Of a stretch of 64,000 nt of DNA, positions 12,401-23,743 are shown in pieces. Position numbers and translations under genes: made by a program. A model generated the notes under the pieces. The model was not told the DNA's origin, made no database searches, and saw only the letters and a program-made list of their open reading frames with translations. Origin of the DNA: Papiliotrema nemorosa (taxonomy: Eukaryota > Basidiomycota > Tremellomycetes > Tremellales > Rhynchogastremaceae); contig JASKOT010000016.1 of the NCBI GenBank assembly GCA_032158125.1, positions 1 through 64,000 of the forward strand, given 5' to 3'. How positions within the stretch are numbered: position 1 is the first letter of the stretch; each line of letters opens with the position of its first letter.

Positions 12401-13891
12401 TACCGAGACGACTCACAGTTGTGAACAAAGCGTCCAGAGCCTTGCCCAAAGCTTCCACGACGTTGGTCTTCCTCTCCTTCAGCCGTTCCAGACAGCCAAC
12501 CATAATGACACCCCTAAAACGCCCAAACGGCTTTCCAATCCCCTTTGCCAATCCCTCGATAAGCTTCGCAGCTTCAATCACGACATTGACATTGGCATCC
12601 GACTTGCATTTCGTCCCCAGCGTCGCAGCTAATGATCCATACGAGTCGATGTTGGAATCTGATATTTTGGCGTTTCCGGGTGCCGACAGAACCTTGTTGC
12701 ATTCCTCCAATACTTCCAGCCTATCTTTCCATTTCGTTGACGATAAGCGTTCGTCGAGGTCAGTCGGAAACATTGACAAGGCGTTGACGGGGTCCAAGAG
12801 GTCCCGTGGGTCTATCTGTGCGGCAGCTTCTTCCTCTGCTGGTTCATCCTCGCCCACGCCTGGTGCTTCTGCAGCTTCTCGATCTCGCTGCATTCTGCGG
12901 GTGAATCGAGTAGGCTTTCCTGATCCCGCTCCTTTTCCTTCGGCGTCTAAGCTGTCCAATGATTTCTGAATCTCGGCCATTTGGACAGGTTTGAGTTCCG
13001 CAAGAGAGGGAAGAATGGCAGGACCGAGATATGGATAGAGGGCCAGGACAAGGGATGTCCCCTCCGCTCGAACATTCTTGTCCGTGTGACCGAATATCTT
13101 TGTGAATGATTTGAGCAGGGGTTTAATGTTGCCTAGCGTGGGTACGCCAAATTGTCTGGTTGATTAGCTAGGAGAGCACACACAAATGTCATCTCACTCG
13201 ACAAGATCCTTCAGACATGCTATAGATCCAGCTACAACTTTCGGCTGCTTGGAGTCCAGTCCGACTAGAACTTCCGACTTGATGTTAGCTGAGCTCTCAG
13301 CATCGCCTTGATAGCTCACCACAACAGCTTCGCCCGTATTGTCCACTTCGACATACATCGCACACAGCTCCGCGCCCTTTTTCTTCGTTCCAGCTCGGGT
13401 AGCTCCCAAAGCTTTGTCCACTAGACCTGGAACAACATCTACCCGTGTTCTATAATCAGTGTCTTTTCCGCGATTTCACAAGTCAACATCAACGCACTTG
13501 GCAGAAGACTCTCCGCTATATTGAACAATCGCTAAAACCGCTTCTATACCCTTCTCCTGAGCTACGACATTTGCGTCCAAACACCATTTTCGTCTACGAT
13601 CAGCTGCATACGATCAGAGGAGCACATCGCTCACAACAGCGGGCCGTCGTTGACATATGGTCGGAAAAAGGGATCCGTGTCTGATGCTGTTTTGGCCGAC
13701 TTTGCTATTATATCGGTATATGCTGATAACCTCGCTTTCCAGTTCTATAAGGATCAGCATACCGTCTAAACTTCTTCATCTGTGAATCGTTTGAATCCTT
13801 GCAGATGGGAGCTATGACACACCTTGTGTTGTGACCTTTCGACTAACGGGATTTGCGAAAAGTCCTCTTCCTGAGGTGGTTCACCGTCCAT
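6448..13891 (-). CDS. STU2: XMAP215/Dis1/Stu2-family microtubule polymerase, five or more TOG arrays
   Basis: TOG proteins bind tubulin dimers through HEAT-repeat arrays and speed microtubule growth at plus ends, kinetochores and spindle poles. The start at 13891 gives MDGEPPQEEDFSQIPLVERS followed, after an intron, by NWKARLSAY, which matches the opening of TOG1 in this family. Further TOG openings with a Trp-Lys/Arg pattern lie near 12720 (STKWKDRLEVLEE), 11450 (DGAWKVRLEAAEEM) and 10560 (SDAWKTRKEAFEAL). A segment near 9540 (RRDATRWILDPQNKELPEYL) resembles the distinctive TOG5 opening of animal XMAP215. Another helical array near 8230 (ILTLINAIRYDDKDRAVNAM) matches the C-terminal region. 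Low-complexity Ser/Pro/Ala linkers separate the arrays. The span codes for roughly 2,100-2,250 residues, far more than budding-yeast Stu2 (about 890, two TOGs). About a dozen introns. Family certain; exact exon limits approximate. Confidence 0.9.
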
Positions 13892-14269
13892 GCTGAAGGC
13901 AGTCTCGTCTGAAGATGACGGTGCCTAGGCCAAAAGAGCGCTATCGCTGGCGACCCTTAACACGGGTCTTGCACCGAGCCAGTTGGATTCTCCTCCACGA
14001 TTGGGTATACAAAAGCGAGAATGAATAGGTTTCGTCGAGGTCGAGGGGGGGGTTGAGCTGATTGTTGTTGTGATTTTGGTCTGAACAGGTTTGAAACGCG
14101 TCGCGGGGGGGAGGGCAGTCGCCACCCACCCACCCTGCTCAGCCGGCGGCGATGACCGAATATTGTGGGGGCTCCGCTTACTGATCACAGCCGAGCAGTT
14201 TCGTCGAAGACCACCTCGGGGCAGCATCCATAGCAGTCCAGCCCAGTGATTCCTCATCTCAGAGCAAAG
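13892..14269. other. Divergent promoter region, TOG gene / uridine kinase
   Basis: Shared upstream region of two divergent genes. It contains two G runs (about 14044-14052 and 14105-14111). The apparent minus-strand reading frames through it show no protein similarity and cross these runs, so I leave them out. Confidence 0.45.
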
Positions 14270-16798
14270 ATGTCCTCTCCACCTTCACATTTTCGCATCG
14301 CAGGAGGTCCCTCCCGCTCTACTCCCAAGACGTCGGGAAAAGGTGGCCCGGTGGCTAAAGGGACCATGGTCAAAGGCAAGAACACGGTCATGGCATCTCA
14401 TGGACGGGCGCCATGGTACACACCAGATGGGAAGAGTATCGACGCGTATGTTATCGGTATAGGTCAGTCGTGTTATGACCGTGAGTGAATGCGGACGCTC
14501 ATGAGACAGCTGGAGGGAGTGCTAGTGGAAAGACAAGCGTGGCTCGGGCTATCTTATCTGCTCTGGGCTACATCCCTACCGTGTTGATCTTGAGTCAAGA
14601 TGCGTTTTACAGGGCGCATACGCCGGAAGAGATCGAACTGGCATTCGCAAATGATCTTGATCTAGGCAAGTAGACTCAACCGGCGCTTCATGAGGCTCCA
14701 AGCAGCTTACAGCCAGATCATCCCGACTCCATTGATACCGCCTTGTTCGCCAAGGTGGGCGAAACCCAGCTGGGCCTGACTCACTTGCTGATATTAGTGC
14801 TTGAGAGATCTGAAGCGGGGAAGAGCTACAGAGGCAAATTTGATCTTACTTTGCATGGCTAGCCTGCTGATGTGGTCAGATACCTGTATATTCGTTTGTT
14901 CACCATCGTGAGTGATACAGATCAGGGTTTGGGAAGTGAGCTGAATGTCAGAACGGATGCACGAGAAAAAATATCTCTATGGAGCGAGCGTGATCATCGT
15001 GTACGTCTCGTCCGGCCTCTTTATCGAGATTCTGCAATGGATCTAGCTAATACGCAGAGAGGGAATTATGGCGCTCAACTCTGCCGAGATGCGGGATTTG
15101 TACGATCTCAAAGTCTTCGTCGTGAGCTGGCACTTACTCAATGGGACTTGAGCTCACTTGTGAGAACTGTGATTCAGATCTTATGCTGGCTCGACGTATC
15201 AGACGAGATGTCACGGAGCGCGGTCGCGATGTCGACGGGATCCTAGATCAGGTCAGCTCGATCTGTTTTCGTGTCGATATGAACTCATCGATCAGTATCT
15301 GCGTTTCGTCAAGAGCAGTTACGACAACTTTGTCCAACCATCTTCGAAATTTGCCGATATTGTGAGCTACTTCTTGCTCGACTAGCTGAAGCTTACATGG
15401 TAGATCGTACCGGGGTCGTCTAACCAGCTTGCCATCGAATTGCTCGTCACCCATATCAAGCGGCAGTTGGATTCCCGGACATTGAGGTTCAGAAATATGC
15501 TGGCTCGTATGGCGGAAGAGGATGCAAACGGATCAAGCTCAAAGGCGACCAATGGTGCGCAGGATGAGGGTGTAATCGTGCTAGAGCAGACTCCTCAGCT
15601 CAAGGTGAGCCATCAAACGCGGAAGGGAATTTGACTCACATAGCAGGGAATCATGACGATCTTGCGTGACCAGGAGACGGAAAGAGGAGACTTCATTTTC
15701 TATGCAGACCGGCTATCCACCTTGATCGTTGAGAAAGCCTTGACGCTCCTGCCGTATGAGGAGCACACGGTGACTACACCTATCGGAAGCGTGTTCAAGG
15801 GAAAAGCCAGAGCGAATCAAGTGAGCTTTCGGGATCAGGATAATGTTCAACTGACAATGCAGCCATTAGTCGGCGTTTCAATCCTGCGTTCTGGAGGACC
15901 ATTTGTTCATGGTTTGCGGCGGGTCATTCGGGATGTGCAGATTGGAGCTATGCTCATCCAGTCTGACCCGAAGACTGGAGAGCCGCTTTTGTTGAGCTCG
16001 GATCTGCCTCAGTGCATCAAGAGTTCCGACTCCAGCGACAGTGTCCGGGTGCTTCTTCTTGACTCTCAGGTGAGTTTGTCGACTCAAGCATGTCGACGCA
16101 CTGACGCGCAGATGGGGACGGGGGCAGCTGCTAGTGAGATGTGATCAAGTCCTTTGCGAAATTCAAGCTTACCTCCAGTGATGGCTATCCGGGTTCTGCT
16201 TGATCACGGTGTACCGGAACAAAATATCATCTTCCTTGCTTTCCTTATTTCTCGTCATGGTCAACTATCTGTCAGACGCGCCTTTCCCGGCGTCAAGATT
16301 GTCACTGCTGCGGTCGACACAGAATTGTACGAGATGCATCTGCCAATGACGGGTCTCATTATGGGAGAAGCAGCTGGAGAGGCGGACTTTGCAGTCCGGC
16401 TTGTTGATGCGCCTCAACACGGAGATGAGGATGGCGTCCAGGGTTATGATATCAACGCAGAGTCCTCGCGGGCGCCCGAGGAATCGTTTGTCGCTGAAAA
16501 GGACCAAGAGCAAGAAGGAACAGGCGATGGTTTCAGGATTCCCATCACGCCTGCGGAGAAGCTCAAGTTCTCAAGGAAGAAAAAAGAGGAAGGGGCGATG
16601 TCTGAGAAGAGGGCGTGGGTAGTTTCTCCAGGTACGTGCCAACCCCGACTTCTACCATCACCATCATCATCATGACACGAGGCTGGCTGGCATTCGCTGA
16701 CATGCAGGCATGGGGCACATAGGGTATGATTGTCTTTCTCGTCCTGTGCGTAGGTCCAATTGATGCTGATCCTCAGGGATCGGTACTACACTGCATAA
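14270..16798 (+). CDS. URK1: Uridine/cytidine kinase fused to a uracil phosphoribosyltransferase-like domain
   Basis: This enzyme phosphorylates uridine and cytidine in pyrimidine salvage; the C-terminal UPRT-like half is usual in the UCKL/Urk1 family. The P-loop GGSASGKTS is formed across the first intron. Then come SQDAFYR, RATEIPVYSFVHH, EGIMALNSAEMRDLYDLKVFV and the lid ARRIRRDVTERGRD. The UPRT part includes VGVSILRSGGPFVHGLRR, the PRPP-loop-like LLDSQMGTGAAA, and a C-terminus SPGMGHIGDRYYTA assembled from three small exons ending at TAA 16796-16798. The ATG at 14270 is preferred because the frame upstream has only a GTG. One intron (14834-14879) has a GC donor: removing it joins RATE to IPVYSF exactly. 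Between TAAVDTELYEM and SPGMGHIGDRY there is an extra acidic/basic stretch of roughly 85 residues. High confidence in function. Confidence 0.92.
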
Positions 16799-17732
16799 AT
16801 TTGATTACATATGCTACTCAGACCGACAACCAGGAGATCTTCGCTAGCCAATCATCAAGCGTCGGGCTGCATGGTCCTGCCATCTAGTCGTTTTGTCCTA
16901 CACGAAGATCTATCGCTCTTGATGTGATGATGTCCATGCATCCTTTTGACGTGTCATCAATGTGAATAAAAAGACCATTTGAACATGAGCGAGCATTCAA
17001 CGTGGGTGGCAGGTGACGGCTGAAAAGGATATACGATATCTACATGTGTCATTTCCTCTCTCCACCTGCGACCTTTCGCGCATCAGCTTCTCTTCTTTTG
17101 CTCAAGTTCTTGACTGGACAAGCTCTGAGAGGTGTTCGCGCAAATGGAGCAGATTCGTCAGAGGTCATGATAAACAAAATATTCACAGCTAACAACGTAG
17201 TCCAAGTCTCTCGAAAAGCATAGGAGAGATCGGACGAAGAATCTACAAATTGTACGTGACTCCCATTCCTACTGACCACCGTCAAATCCACCATTCGTCT
17301 TTCGTCTCTATGAGAAGTGAAGAACAGTCTAATGAATGGTAACGGAGACGACGGCTCGATTGAGGCGTAGGGAGGGGGAGGGGCAGATCAAACGAATCAA
17401 AGTGATGGTTGCGGATAAGGAGGATCGTATATGCGTGGCATGGCGCGCAGGAGAGGCGATTCGTTAGTGAGAGTGAAGGTACGAACTCCTTTTTCGTTCG
17501 ATTTTGGTCGACATGCTGATCTAAGTAGAAGGGTATAATCGTGCTGGTTGATGGGTAGGGTTTGTCGAGCGTACACGACCGATAATAATCATTAGAAAAT
17601 CACCGACCGGGTGGAAAGGCGTATACATATGGCCGTCGTTGTCAGGTTTCTCTTCTTTTATTGTATTCTCAACCATTCGGGGGCATCTAAAGTAGGAATA
17701 GTGAGCGAAGAACGTGAACGGATCTAGAGTCA
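16799..17732. other. Convergent intergenic region, about 930 bp
   Basis: It lies between the stop codons of URK1 (+) and the C2H2 factor (-), and probably holds long 3' UTRs. A minus-strand frame at 17049-17294 (81 codons) could be spliced to a shorter peptide, but I recognise no family and the donor sites are weak, so it is not called as a gene. Confidence 0.4.
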
Positions 17733-20625
17733 TCAAATTTGCAATTTTCGAGGTCGTTTCGCGGTCGACCCTCGACTCTTTCGCTTCTTGCCAGCGACCG
17801 TTTTCCTTGGTCGACCTCGGCCTGTCGGAACAAAGTCCTCATCCGAGTCGTCATCTTCCTCACCATCGTACTCGTCCTCTCCAGACTCCTGATCAGGCGA
17901 AGGGAATACAGTCTCAACCTTCTCGGTCTCCTTCTCGATAGGTGTGATGATGGCTTGAGATCGGTCGTCAAAGTTGACATTGGCAAGTCCCAGTCCAAGA
18001 GTCTGCATCGTATCATTACGCGGGATACGCTGTGGTGGAGTGGAAAGGGTAATGTTGTGCACGTCCGGTTGAGCAGGAATGACCGACGGCGTGGACGAGA
18101 TCCAAGGTTGGGAGACCGACCTAGTAGGAACAATGTTGACCGGAGACTGCAACATAAAGGATTGATGTTGAGGTGCCGGATGATACCCTTTGGTGTCGAG
18201 TTGCGCCATAGCTGTCCAAGGGGTGACCGGGATCGGGTAGGTATGTTGCATTTGATAGTTGCTGAACGGGACAATGGTGGGCATCGGTTGGCTCGGGAAG
18301 AACGATGGCTGAAAGCCATGAGAGACGTCCATAGATAACATATCGAGCATCGGAGGATTGACCAAGGTGGATGTTGTCGAAATGGATGAGGATGCTGACG
18401 AGAACACTCGAAGGGAGTTCTCCCGAGGTACTTCGGGAAATGTCATGGGTTGACTCCAATTGTTGTTTTGATCGGCCGCAAGCTGAATCGGTTGAGCAAG
18501 AAGCATCTTGTCCGAATCTTCAGGCGACAAAGTTGGGTCCTCGATCCCGACAGACGCATCACGAGATATCATCTGGTTCTCTAGCTCTTCCCAATCTTCG
18601 TCCTCGCCGCTTCGACCGCCACCGAGACTGTGAGCGTCACCATAACCACCTGGTCCTTGGAACGGCTCGATATTGTCCCAAGTTGAAGCGGTGTGAAAGT
18701 TCGGTGTGGAGTTGAAACGAGTGAGATATGGGGGTGCCGAGTGCAATCGGCCAGGCTGAGATGGCGGCATGATCAGTTGCTGCGTGGGGCCTTGCTGGAG
18801 CGATTCGAAGTGGTTCTGCGGCATAGCGGAATAAGGAACAGGCGTAGACGTGGCAAGAGGTTGACCGTGAGTCAAGCTGATTGAAGGGACAGCATGGACA
18901 TCGACGAGCTCTGGCGAGCCTTCTCGAGTGAAGTCATCCTCAGCATCCATCGGATCCATCGCATCCGCACCTGGAGCCGAATACGTCTGCATGATCGGCA
19001 TTTGGTTGAAGATGGGCGTGATCATCTGGGCTTGATGACTTGCCGGTATGGACAACTGATTAGCGGAGAATCCAGCGACGTTATCGAAGGGCGCAGAGAC
19101 GTAAGGCATTCCGGAACCCATTGGAGCCGACACCGATCGTCCCACTCCATGATCTCGTCGGTACCAGCTCATTCCTGGCGGAGGAGGCGGGAGCGCGTAA
19201 GCCGAAAAGTTCCGGTCGACAGGCTGATATCCTGGATAAGCGCTGTGGACCGGATATCCGACGTTGATATTGCCGCTCGACGGTCCTCCGAAGGAGGAGG
19301 GCTGGGAACCAGCTGATCCCGGGGTGGTGAGAAGGTCAGAGGTATCGGTTCGAGAGATTCCTCCCTGGTTCGCGAATTGGACGTCCTTTGCTTCCACCAG
19401 AGGTGTGACGGGGGAGACTGGCTGGCCGAGGAGAGACGTCTCAGAGAACGACGAGGAGGCGGAGACTGGGGTTCGTGCAAATGGGCTGGTGTCACTGAGC
19501 TTGACGATGGGCGTGGACAAAGCTTTGGGCCTCCCCCTCCCAATACCGCTTGCTCCACGGGCAGTGCTCCTTCTTCCTCTTCCAACTCTAAATCCTCGTT
19601 GTCCAAGCTCAGACTTGACGACTTTGGCGTCGAGGTGCCCGCCGTTGAGGGAAGAGAACGCCGCGCCCTGTGGCGGTCCAGAGGCGGCGAATCCGTGGGG
19701 GGGACTGATGCTAGTAGGGGTGAGGACGTAGTAACGAGGTTCGCCATCAGGTCCGACGGTGAGGTAGGGTCGTTCGTGGCCGACGGGAAAGTGAATCTTG
19801 TGCTTGGCGGTGTTGGTCGACGGGACGGGCAGATCAGGGTGAGCTCGCTTGAAGTGCTTTGTCCAGGTGTTTCGGCGAGCGAACAATCTTCCACATGCTT
19901 CGACGGGGCAGGCATAAGGTCGGCTACCCGTGCTTGTCATTAGCATGGCCTCACGAAGACGGAAATAATGGTCTTACTGTGTTCGACGATGTCTAGCCAA
20001 GGAGCTCGAGTCGGCAAACGCCTTGTTACATGTCTCGCAATGATGAGGCTTCTCCCCAGTACTACGCGTAAGCTACTCACTCATCGTCAAGGCAAATGCC
20101 ATACTGAGTTCTAACGTGAACTGTGAGCGCTGAATTCTGGATAAAAGATTTGCCGCAACCTCTCATGGGACAATGGTACGGTCTGAAACGTCAGCTCGAC
20201 CAATAGCGCTGTTACAAGATGTCTCGTCTTCGAGACTTGATTCACCTATCACCGGTGTGTATTCTAAAATGTCTTGCCAGATCAGATTTGCGAGCAAAAG
20301 CCTTGTCGCAATCGTCGAAAGCGCACACGAACGGCCTGGCGTTGACATCGTGGCCTGCACCAACGTGATTGTGGTCGTTAACAAGCTGTTCGGCCAATTC
20401 AGCCAGAGTGGTAAGGTCATCGCAGGTCGGGTGGTGGTCAGAATCATCGACATCGTCAATGATGGGGAGTTCGGAGAGGGTTGTGAAAACAGAGTCAGTA
20501 AAAGTATCGGTGGGAGGCGAATGAGGAGAGGGGGTTGAGGGGTCATCAAGTGAGGGAGGAGAATGGAAGGGAGAGGAGGATGAGCGACGATGGCGGTGCG
20601 TTAGAGAGGGTTTGTAACGAGGCAT
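17733..20625 (-). CDS. C2H2 zinc-finger transcription factor with AT-hook-like motifs
   Basis: A putative DNA-binding regulator. Four adjacent C2H2 fingers are read across short introns: [20 protein letters not shown], then [20 protein letters not shown], then [21 protein letters not shown], then [20 protein letters not shown]. Linkers are TGDRP, SGEKP/TGEKP-like and TGSRP, typical of tandem fingers. The N-terminus before the fingers is Ser/Pro-rich and acidic (DDVDDSDHH). The long C-terminal exon (17733-about 19940) is Pro/Ser/Gln-rich and carries GRGRPK near 19540 and GRGRPRK near 17800, both AT-hook cores, ending in a basic [15 protein letters not shown] tract. The start at 20625 is the first ATG in frame after a stop at 20644-20646. 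I cannot name an orthologue. The role as a transcription factor is inferred from the fingers. Confidence 0.85.
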
Positions 20626-20643
20626 GACGAGGAAAGAAGTTGA

Positions 20644-20937
20644 TCAGCGTTGGCTCGCACTTAGAGAGGAGAGGGGCGTGGAAGAGGGGAGAAGGAGGAC
20701 AGGTGGCGTGGTGGTGGTGAAGCAGGAATATCGCCCCGGGGCAAGCAGCTCGCCACGGTGGACACTCTGGAAGAAGTCCACGGCGGAAGTCCCCCGTGAT
20801 GGCAGGATGAAGTGTCTCTGCACAAGAGACGCGAGTAAGGGTTGATGAGGTGAAGGTGAAAAGGTGATAAGAGGATGTGAGAGTGAAATGGGAATGATGA
20901 TCAAAAATCAAAAGTCACTCACGTCTAGGACGTCCAT
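20644..20937 (-). promoter_or_regulatory. Spliced upstream ORF in the C2H2 factor leader
   Basis: On the minus strand an ATG at 20937 opens MDVLD, followed by a good donor (GTGAGT at 20922) and a 105-nt intron ending at 20818. The second part continues without a frame break to a TGA at 20646-20644. The peptide would be 62 residues and include RGTSAVDFFQSVHRGELL. Its stop is 18 nt before the main ATG and in the same frame. Such a uORF would be expected to repress translation of the factor, or to yield an extended protein on readthrough or alternative splicing. The leader splice is inferred from consensus sites only. Confidence 0.4.
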
Positions 20938-23743
20938 GACTTTCCTTCCTTCTTGCCTCGCGATTCAGAGTCAAAAAATCAACTGTTGAACCTCAGGACA
21001 CACGTGAAAAGGTCAAACTAAGAAATTGATACTGATGTGAATGTCAAAGAGTGCAGTTGTATCAATGCAGCGGTGACTGCTTTTTGAGGTATGTTGGTCG
21101 ACAATGAGCAGAGATGATGTCGGTGGGAGCAAGGGATATGTCTTTTTGGTCGACAAGTTGAGCGAGTCAATTGAATCAAGAGCAGGGATGTGGGATGCAA
21201 GAGGTGGTACGATGGTCAACGCAAGGATTGGGGGATCGACGACGGTGGGAGACGGGGATGATATATCGCCAGGTCGACATTTGAGGACGATAAAGTACCG
21301 AAGGCAGGGTTGTTGCGAGGGTCGATTGGATGACGAGAAGGGATGGTGAGAAATCAAGTGGGGCGTCGATGGGATCAAGGGGTTAAAGTGGTTGATTCGA
21401 GGCACCATCCAGGTCGAACAAGGTTAGGGGAGATAGTATAGCACGAAGTACAGGGGAGAGGGGGCGAGGGGGGTCGAGTAGTGAGGGCGACATACGGTGA
21501 GCTTGGTGATCTTTTGCCAATGCCTTGAAGGGGCAAGATAACGACGACTCACGAAACGATGATGGGATCAAAGATGACTACTTTCGGGAAAGGTCTGGCC
21601 GTGCTTTACCCCTTGGCGACAAGGCAGAGAGCAAGGAGGAGGTTTGATGGGTAGACTGAGTTTGAAACCCCACGACGGGTAGGAACAGTGACCCGGGGAT
21701 GAAGGGGTTACTGATCCGTTAGCCACCAATTCACGTCACGCACTGAAAAAGGACGAGGAAAAAATTTGCAAAGAAAGCAAACAGCATGATCTCAGAGGTG
21801 GACACACACGCATCCGAAAGGGGATGCCGGTTGACCCTCCTTTGAACGTAGGATCGGCGGTTCAGTCGAGGAACGGGTAGGGACGCGGGACCTGACAACT
21901 CACCTGAAAGGCTCGATCACACGCGCGAAAATATGAATGGCTCGCAGCAATTCGTGGTATGCCGGCGAGATGGATGGCTGAACCTCGATCGTGGATGCCG
22001 ATTGTGATGGACCGGGATGGTGAAACGAATGTGGACCCGAAGAACAAGGATTTGATGAGATTGATGAAAGTTCGCAGGTGATGGGCGGTGACTAACAACG
22101 TAAGACGGGCTATGATTAACGAGAACTCTACTTGGCTGTAAACAGCTTCTCATGCATGTGGACGAGGTGAGGAGTTGAGGAGGACTCACTGCGTTGAGGC
22201 GCGATGTGATGGTGTCCGACGAGAAGTTGAAGGGGACGGCGTCTTACGGGATGTACTTTTCGGTCGAAAAAAAGAGTGACCAGATGCGTTCTTTGACGAA
22301 GGTGGAATCAGTTGACACTAAAACTAGATTATAGCTCGCGGGACTGTAAGCCGCTTGATGGGATCAAGGTGATATAGACAAGTTGTGTGAGTGGGGTGAG
22401 AGGGATGATTGAGGTTGGGTTCTGTCAGCTTTATCTATCCTCGTGCCAGTATATCGTCAAATATTGATGGCGCACGACAAACGTCCCGAACAATCAAACC
22501 ATCAGATCATGGTGGAAGGTACATGCCTTTGTCCTTTTCAAGATGATACAATCCACCCAGCCCGAAGAGATACTCTAGGGGAGTCACTTGAAGGAGCTGT
22601 CACGCATAATTGCTTCTTGCTTTGCTTTATCCCTTTGTTCTGTCCTTCGATCGGGGAAAGCAAGGCGCACGAGCTGTACCGGCTGTGCGCTGATACTTGA
22701 CGGCATCGTGAGGGTGGATGTGGATATCGAGAGGGTAAGAAGGGGAGGACGAGGTTGAGGGTATCAGGATGTCTGAGCGTTCGAGACATTCAAGGCCGTG
22801 GCGTTCTGTTCCAATAGACCTCTGTGTTCTCCTACAGCTCAACTATGAGGGACGATTGGTGCCCTGAACCAAATGTAGCTTCAAAGAGCGATGGACGGAC
22901 GACGAGGAGCAGGCTAGAGGAATCAGTGAACGAAGGACGGGACGGGTCAAGGCCTGTCGGTATAAGCTCTCGGGAAAACAAGATGAAACACTACGCCAGT
23001 AATTGTGCTCACATCAAGCTGTCTGTCGCCAAGCCCCAAAGCAGGCATTACCAATTCCATGGAGCCGCAGGTGTCGTATAATTCAAAGGAGAAGACGTTT
23101 CATCCTGCTCATCGGCCCATTAATCTGTTCCTGAAGTCCGTGGTCGGTTCTTCGGCTCAAGATACCGCTCCACTCGTGGTTCATACGTGACTGGAGGCTT
23201 TGGACAGTAGTGAAAAGCAGAGGAAGACACAAATAATTGTATATGGTCTTATTGTTCTCGGTGGAATCTGGGGTAAAGGTTAGTAACGACGCGGGGAAGT
23301 TTGATTATTGTCTCGCCCTTCTAACAGCAGAGTCCCCGTGTGATCCTTCAGATATCTTGACACCCCCACTGGAACAGCGGGACAAGACGACAGCGTGACA
23401 AATTGGATGAAGCATGCTCCTAACGATGGCTGAAAGTCGGTTTGACGAGGTAATCACAATGCAGAGAAGCGGGCAGGGGAATCGCTCTCAACGCGCCATA
23501 TCTATCAAAGAATTCAACGCGACACGCCTACTCGCAATCCCATCGGCCTTAATAGCTGATATAGATCATCATCAGGAGCAGGTTTGCTCATGAGTGTATG
23601 CATGGAGAAACTCTGCCCGATGTCATCGACACGACACAGCCATCTCGATCCGTGGCGATCCGTGCGTTTTTAATCCCGCCTTATGTGCCCGAGCATCAGC
23701 ATGTCATATCTTCTCTCTCGACGTCGTCGCAGTGTCAATCAAA
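20938..23743. other. Long region without a clear gene, probably leader and promoter of the C2H2 factor
   Basis: About 2.8 kb with no convincing protein. The minus strand is pyrimidine-rich and has several good splice donors (near 21560, 21900 and 22190 in + coordinates), which fits a multi-exon 5' leader for the zinc-finger gene. The part from about 22400 to 23740 shows no consistent coding signal on either strand and should hold the promoter of the first coiled-coil gene. A non-coding RNA cannot be excluded. Confidence 0.4.

Noticed and set aside
13925..14257. 110-codon minus-strand frame in the TOG/URK1 promoter region
   Set aside because: It crosses two G runs and has no recognisable feature; both neighbours must have promoters here.
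17049..17294. Small minus-strand gene that could be spliced to about 42 residues
   Set aside because: The donor sites are weak, no family is recognised, and it lies between two convergent 3' ends.
19169..19915. 248-codon minus-strand frame overlapping the C2H2 factor
   Set aside because: It lies in another frame of the same exon, and its Ser/Pro/Arg-rich sequence has no zinc-finger or other motif.
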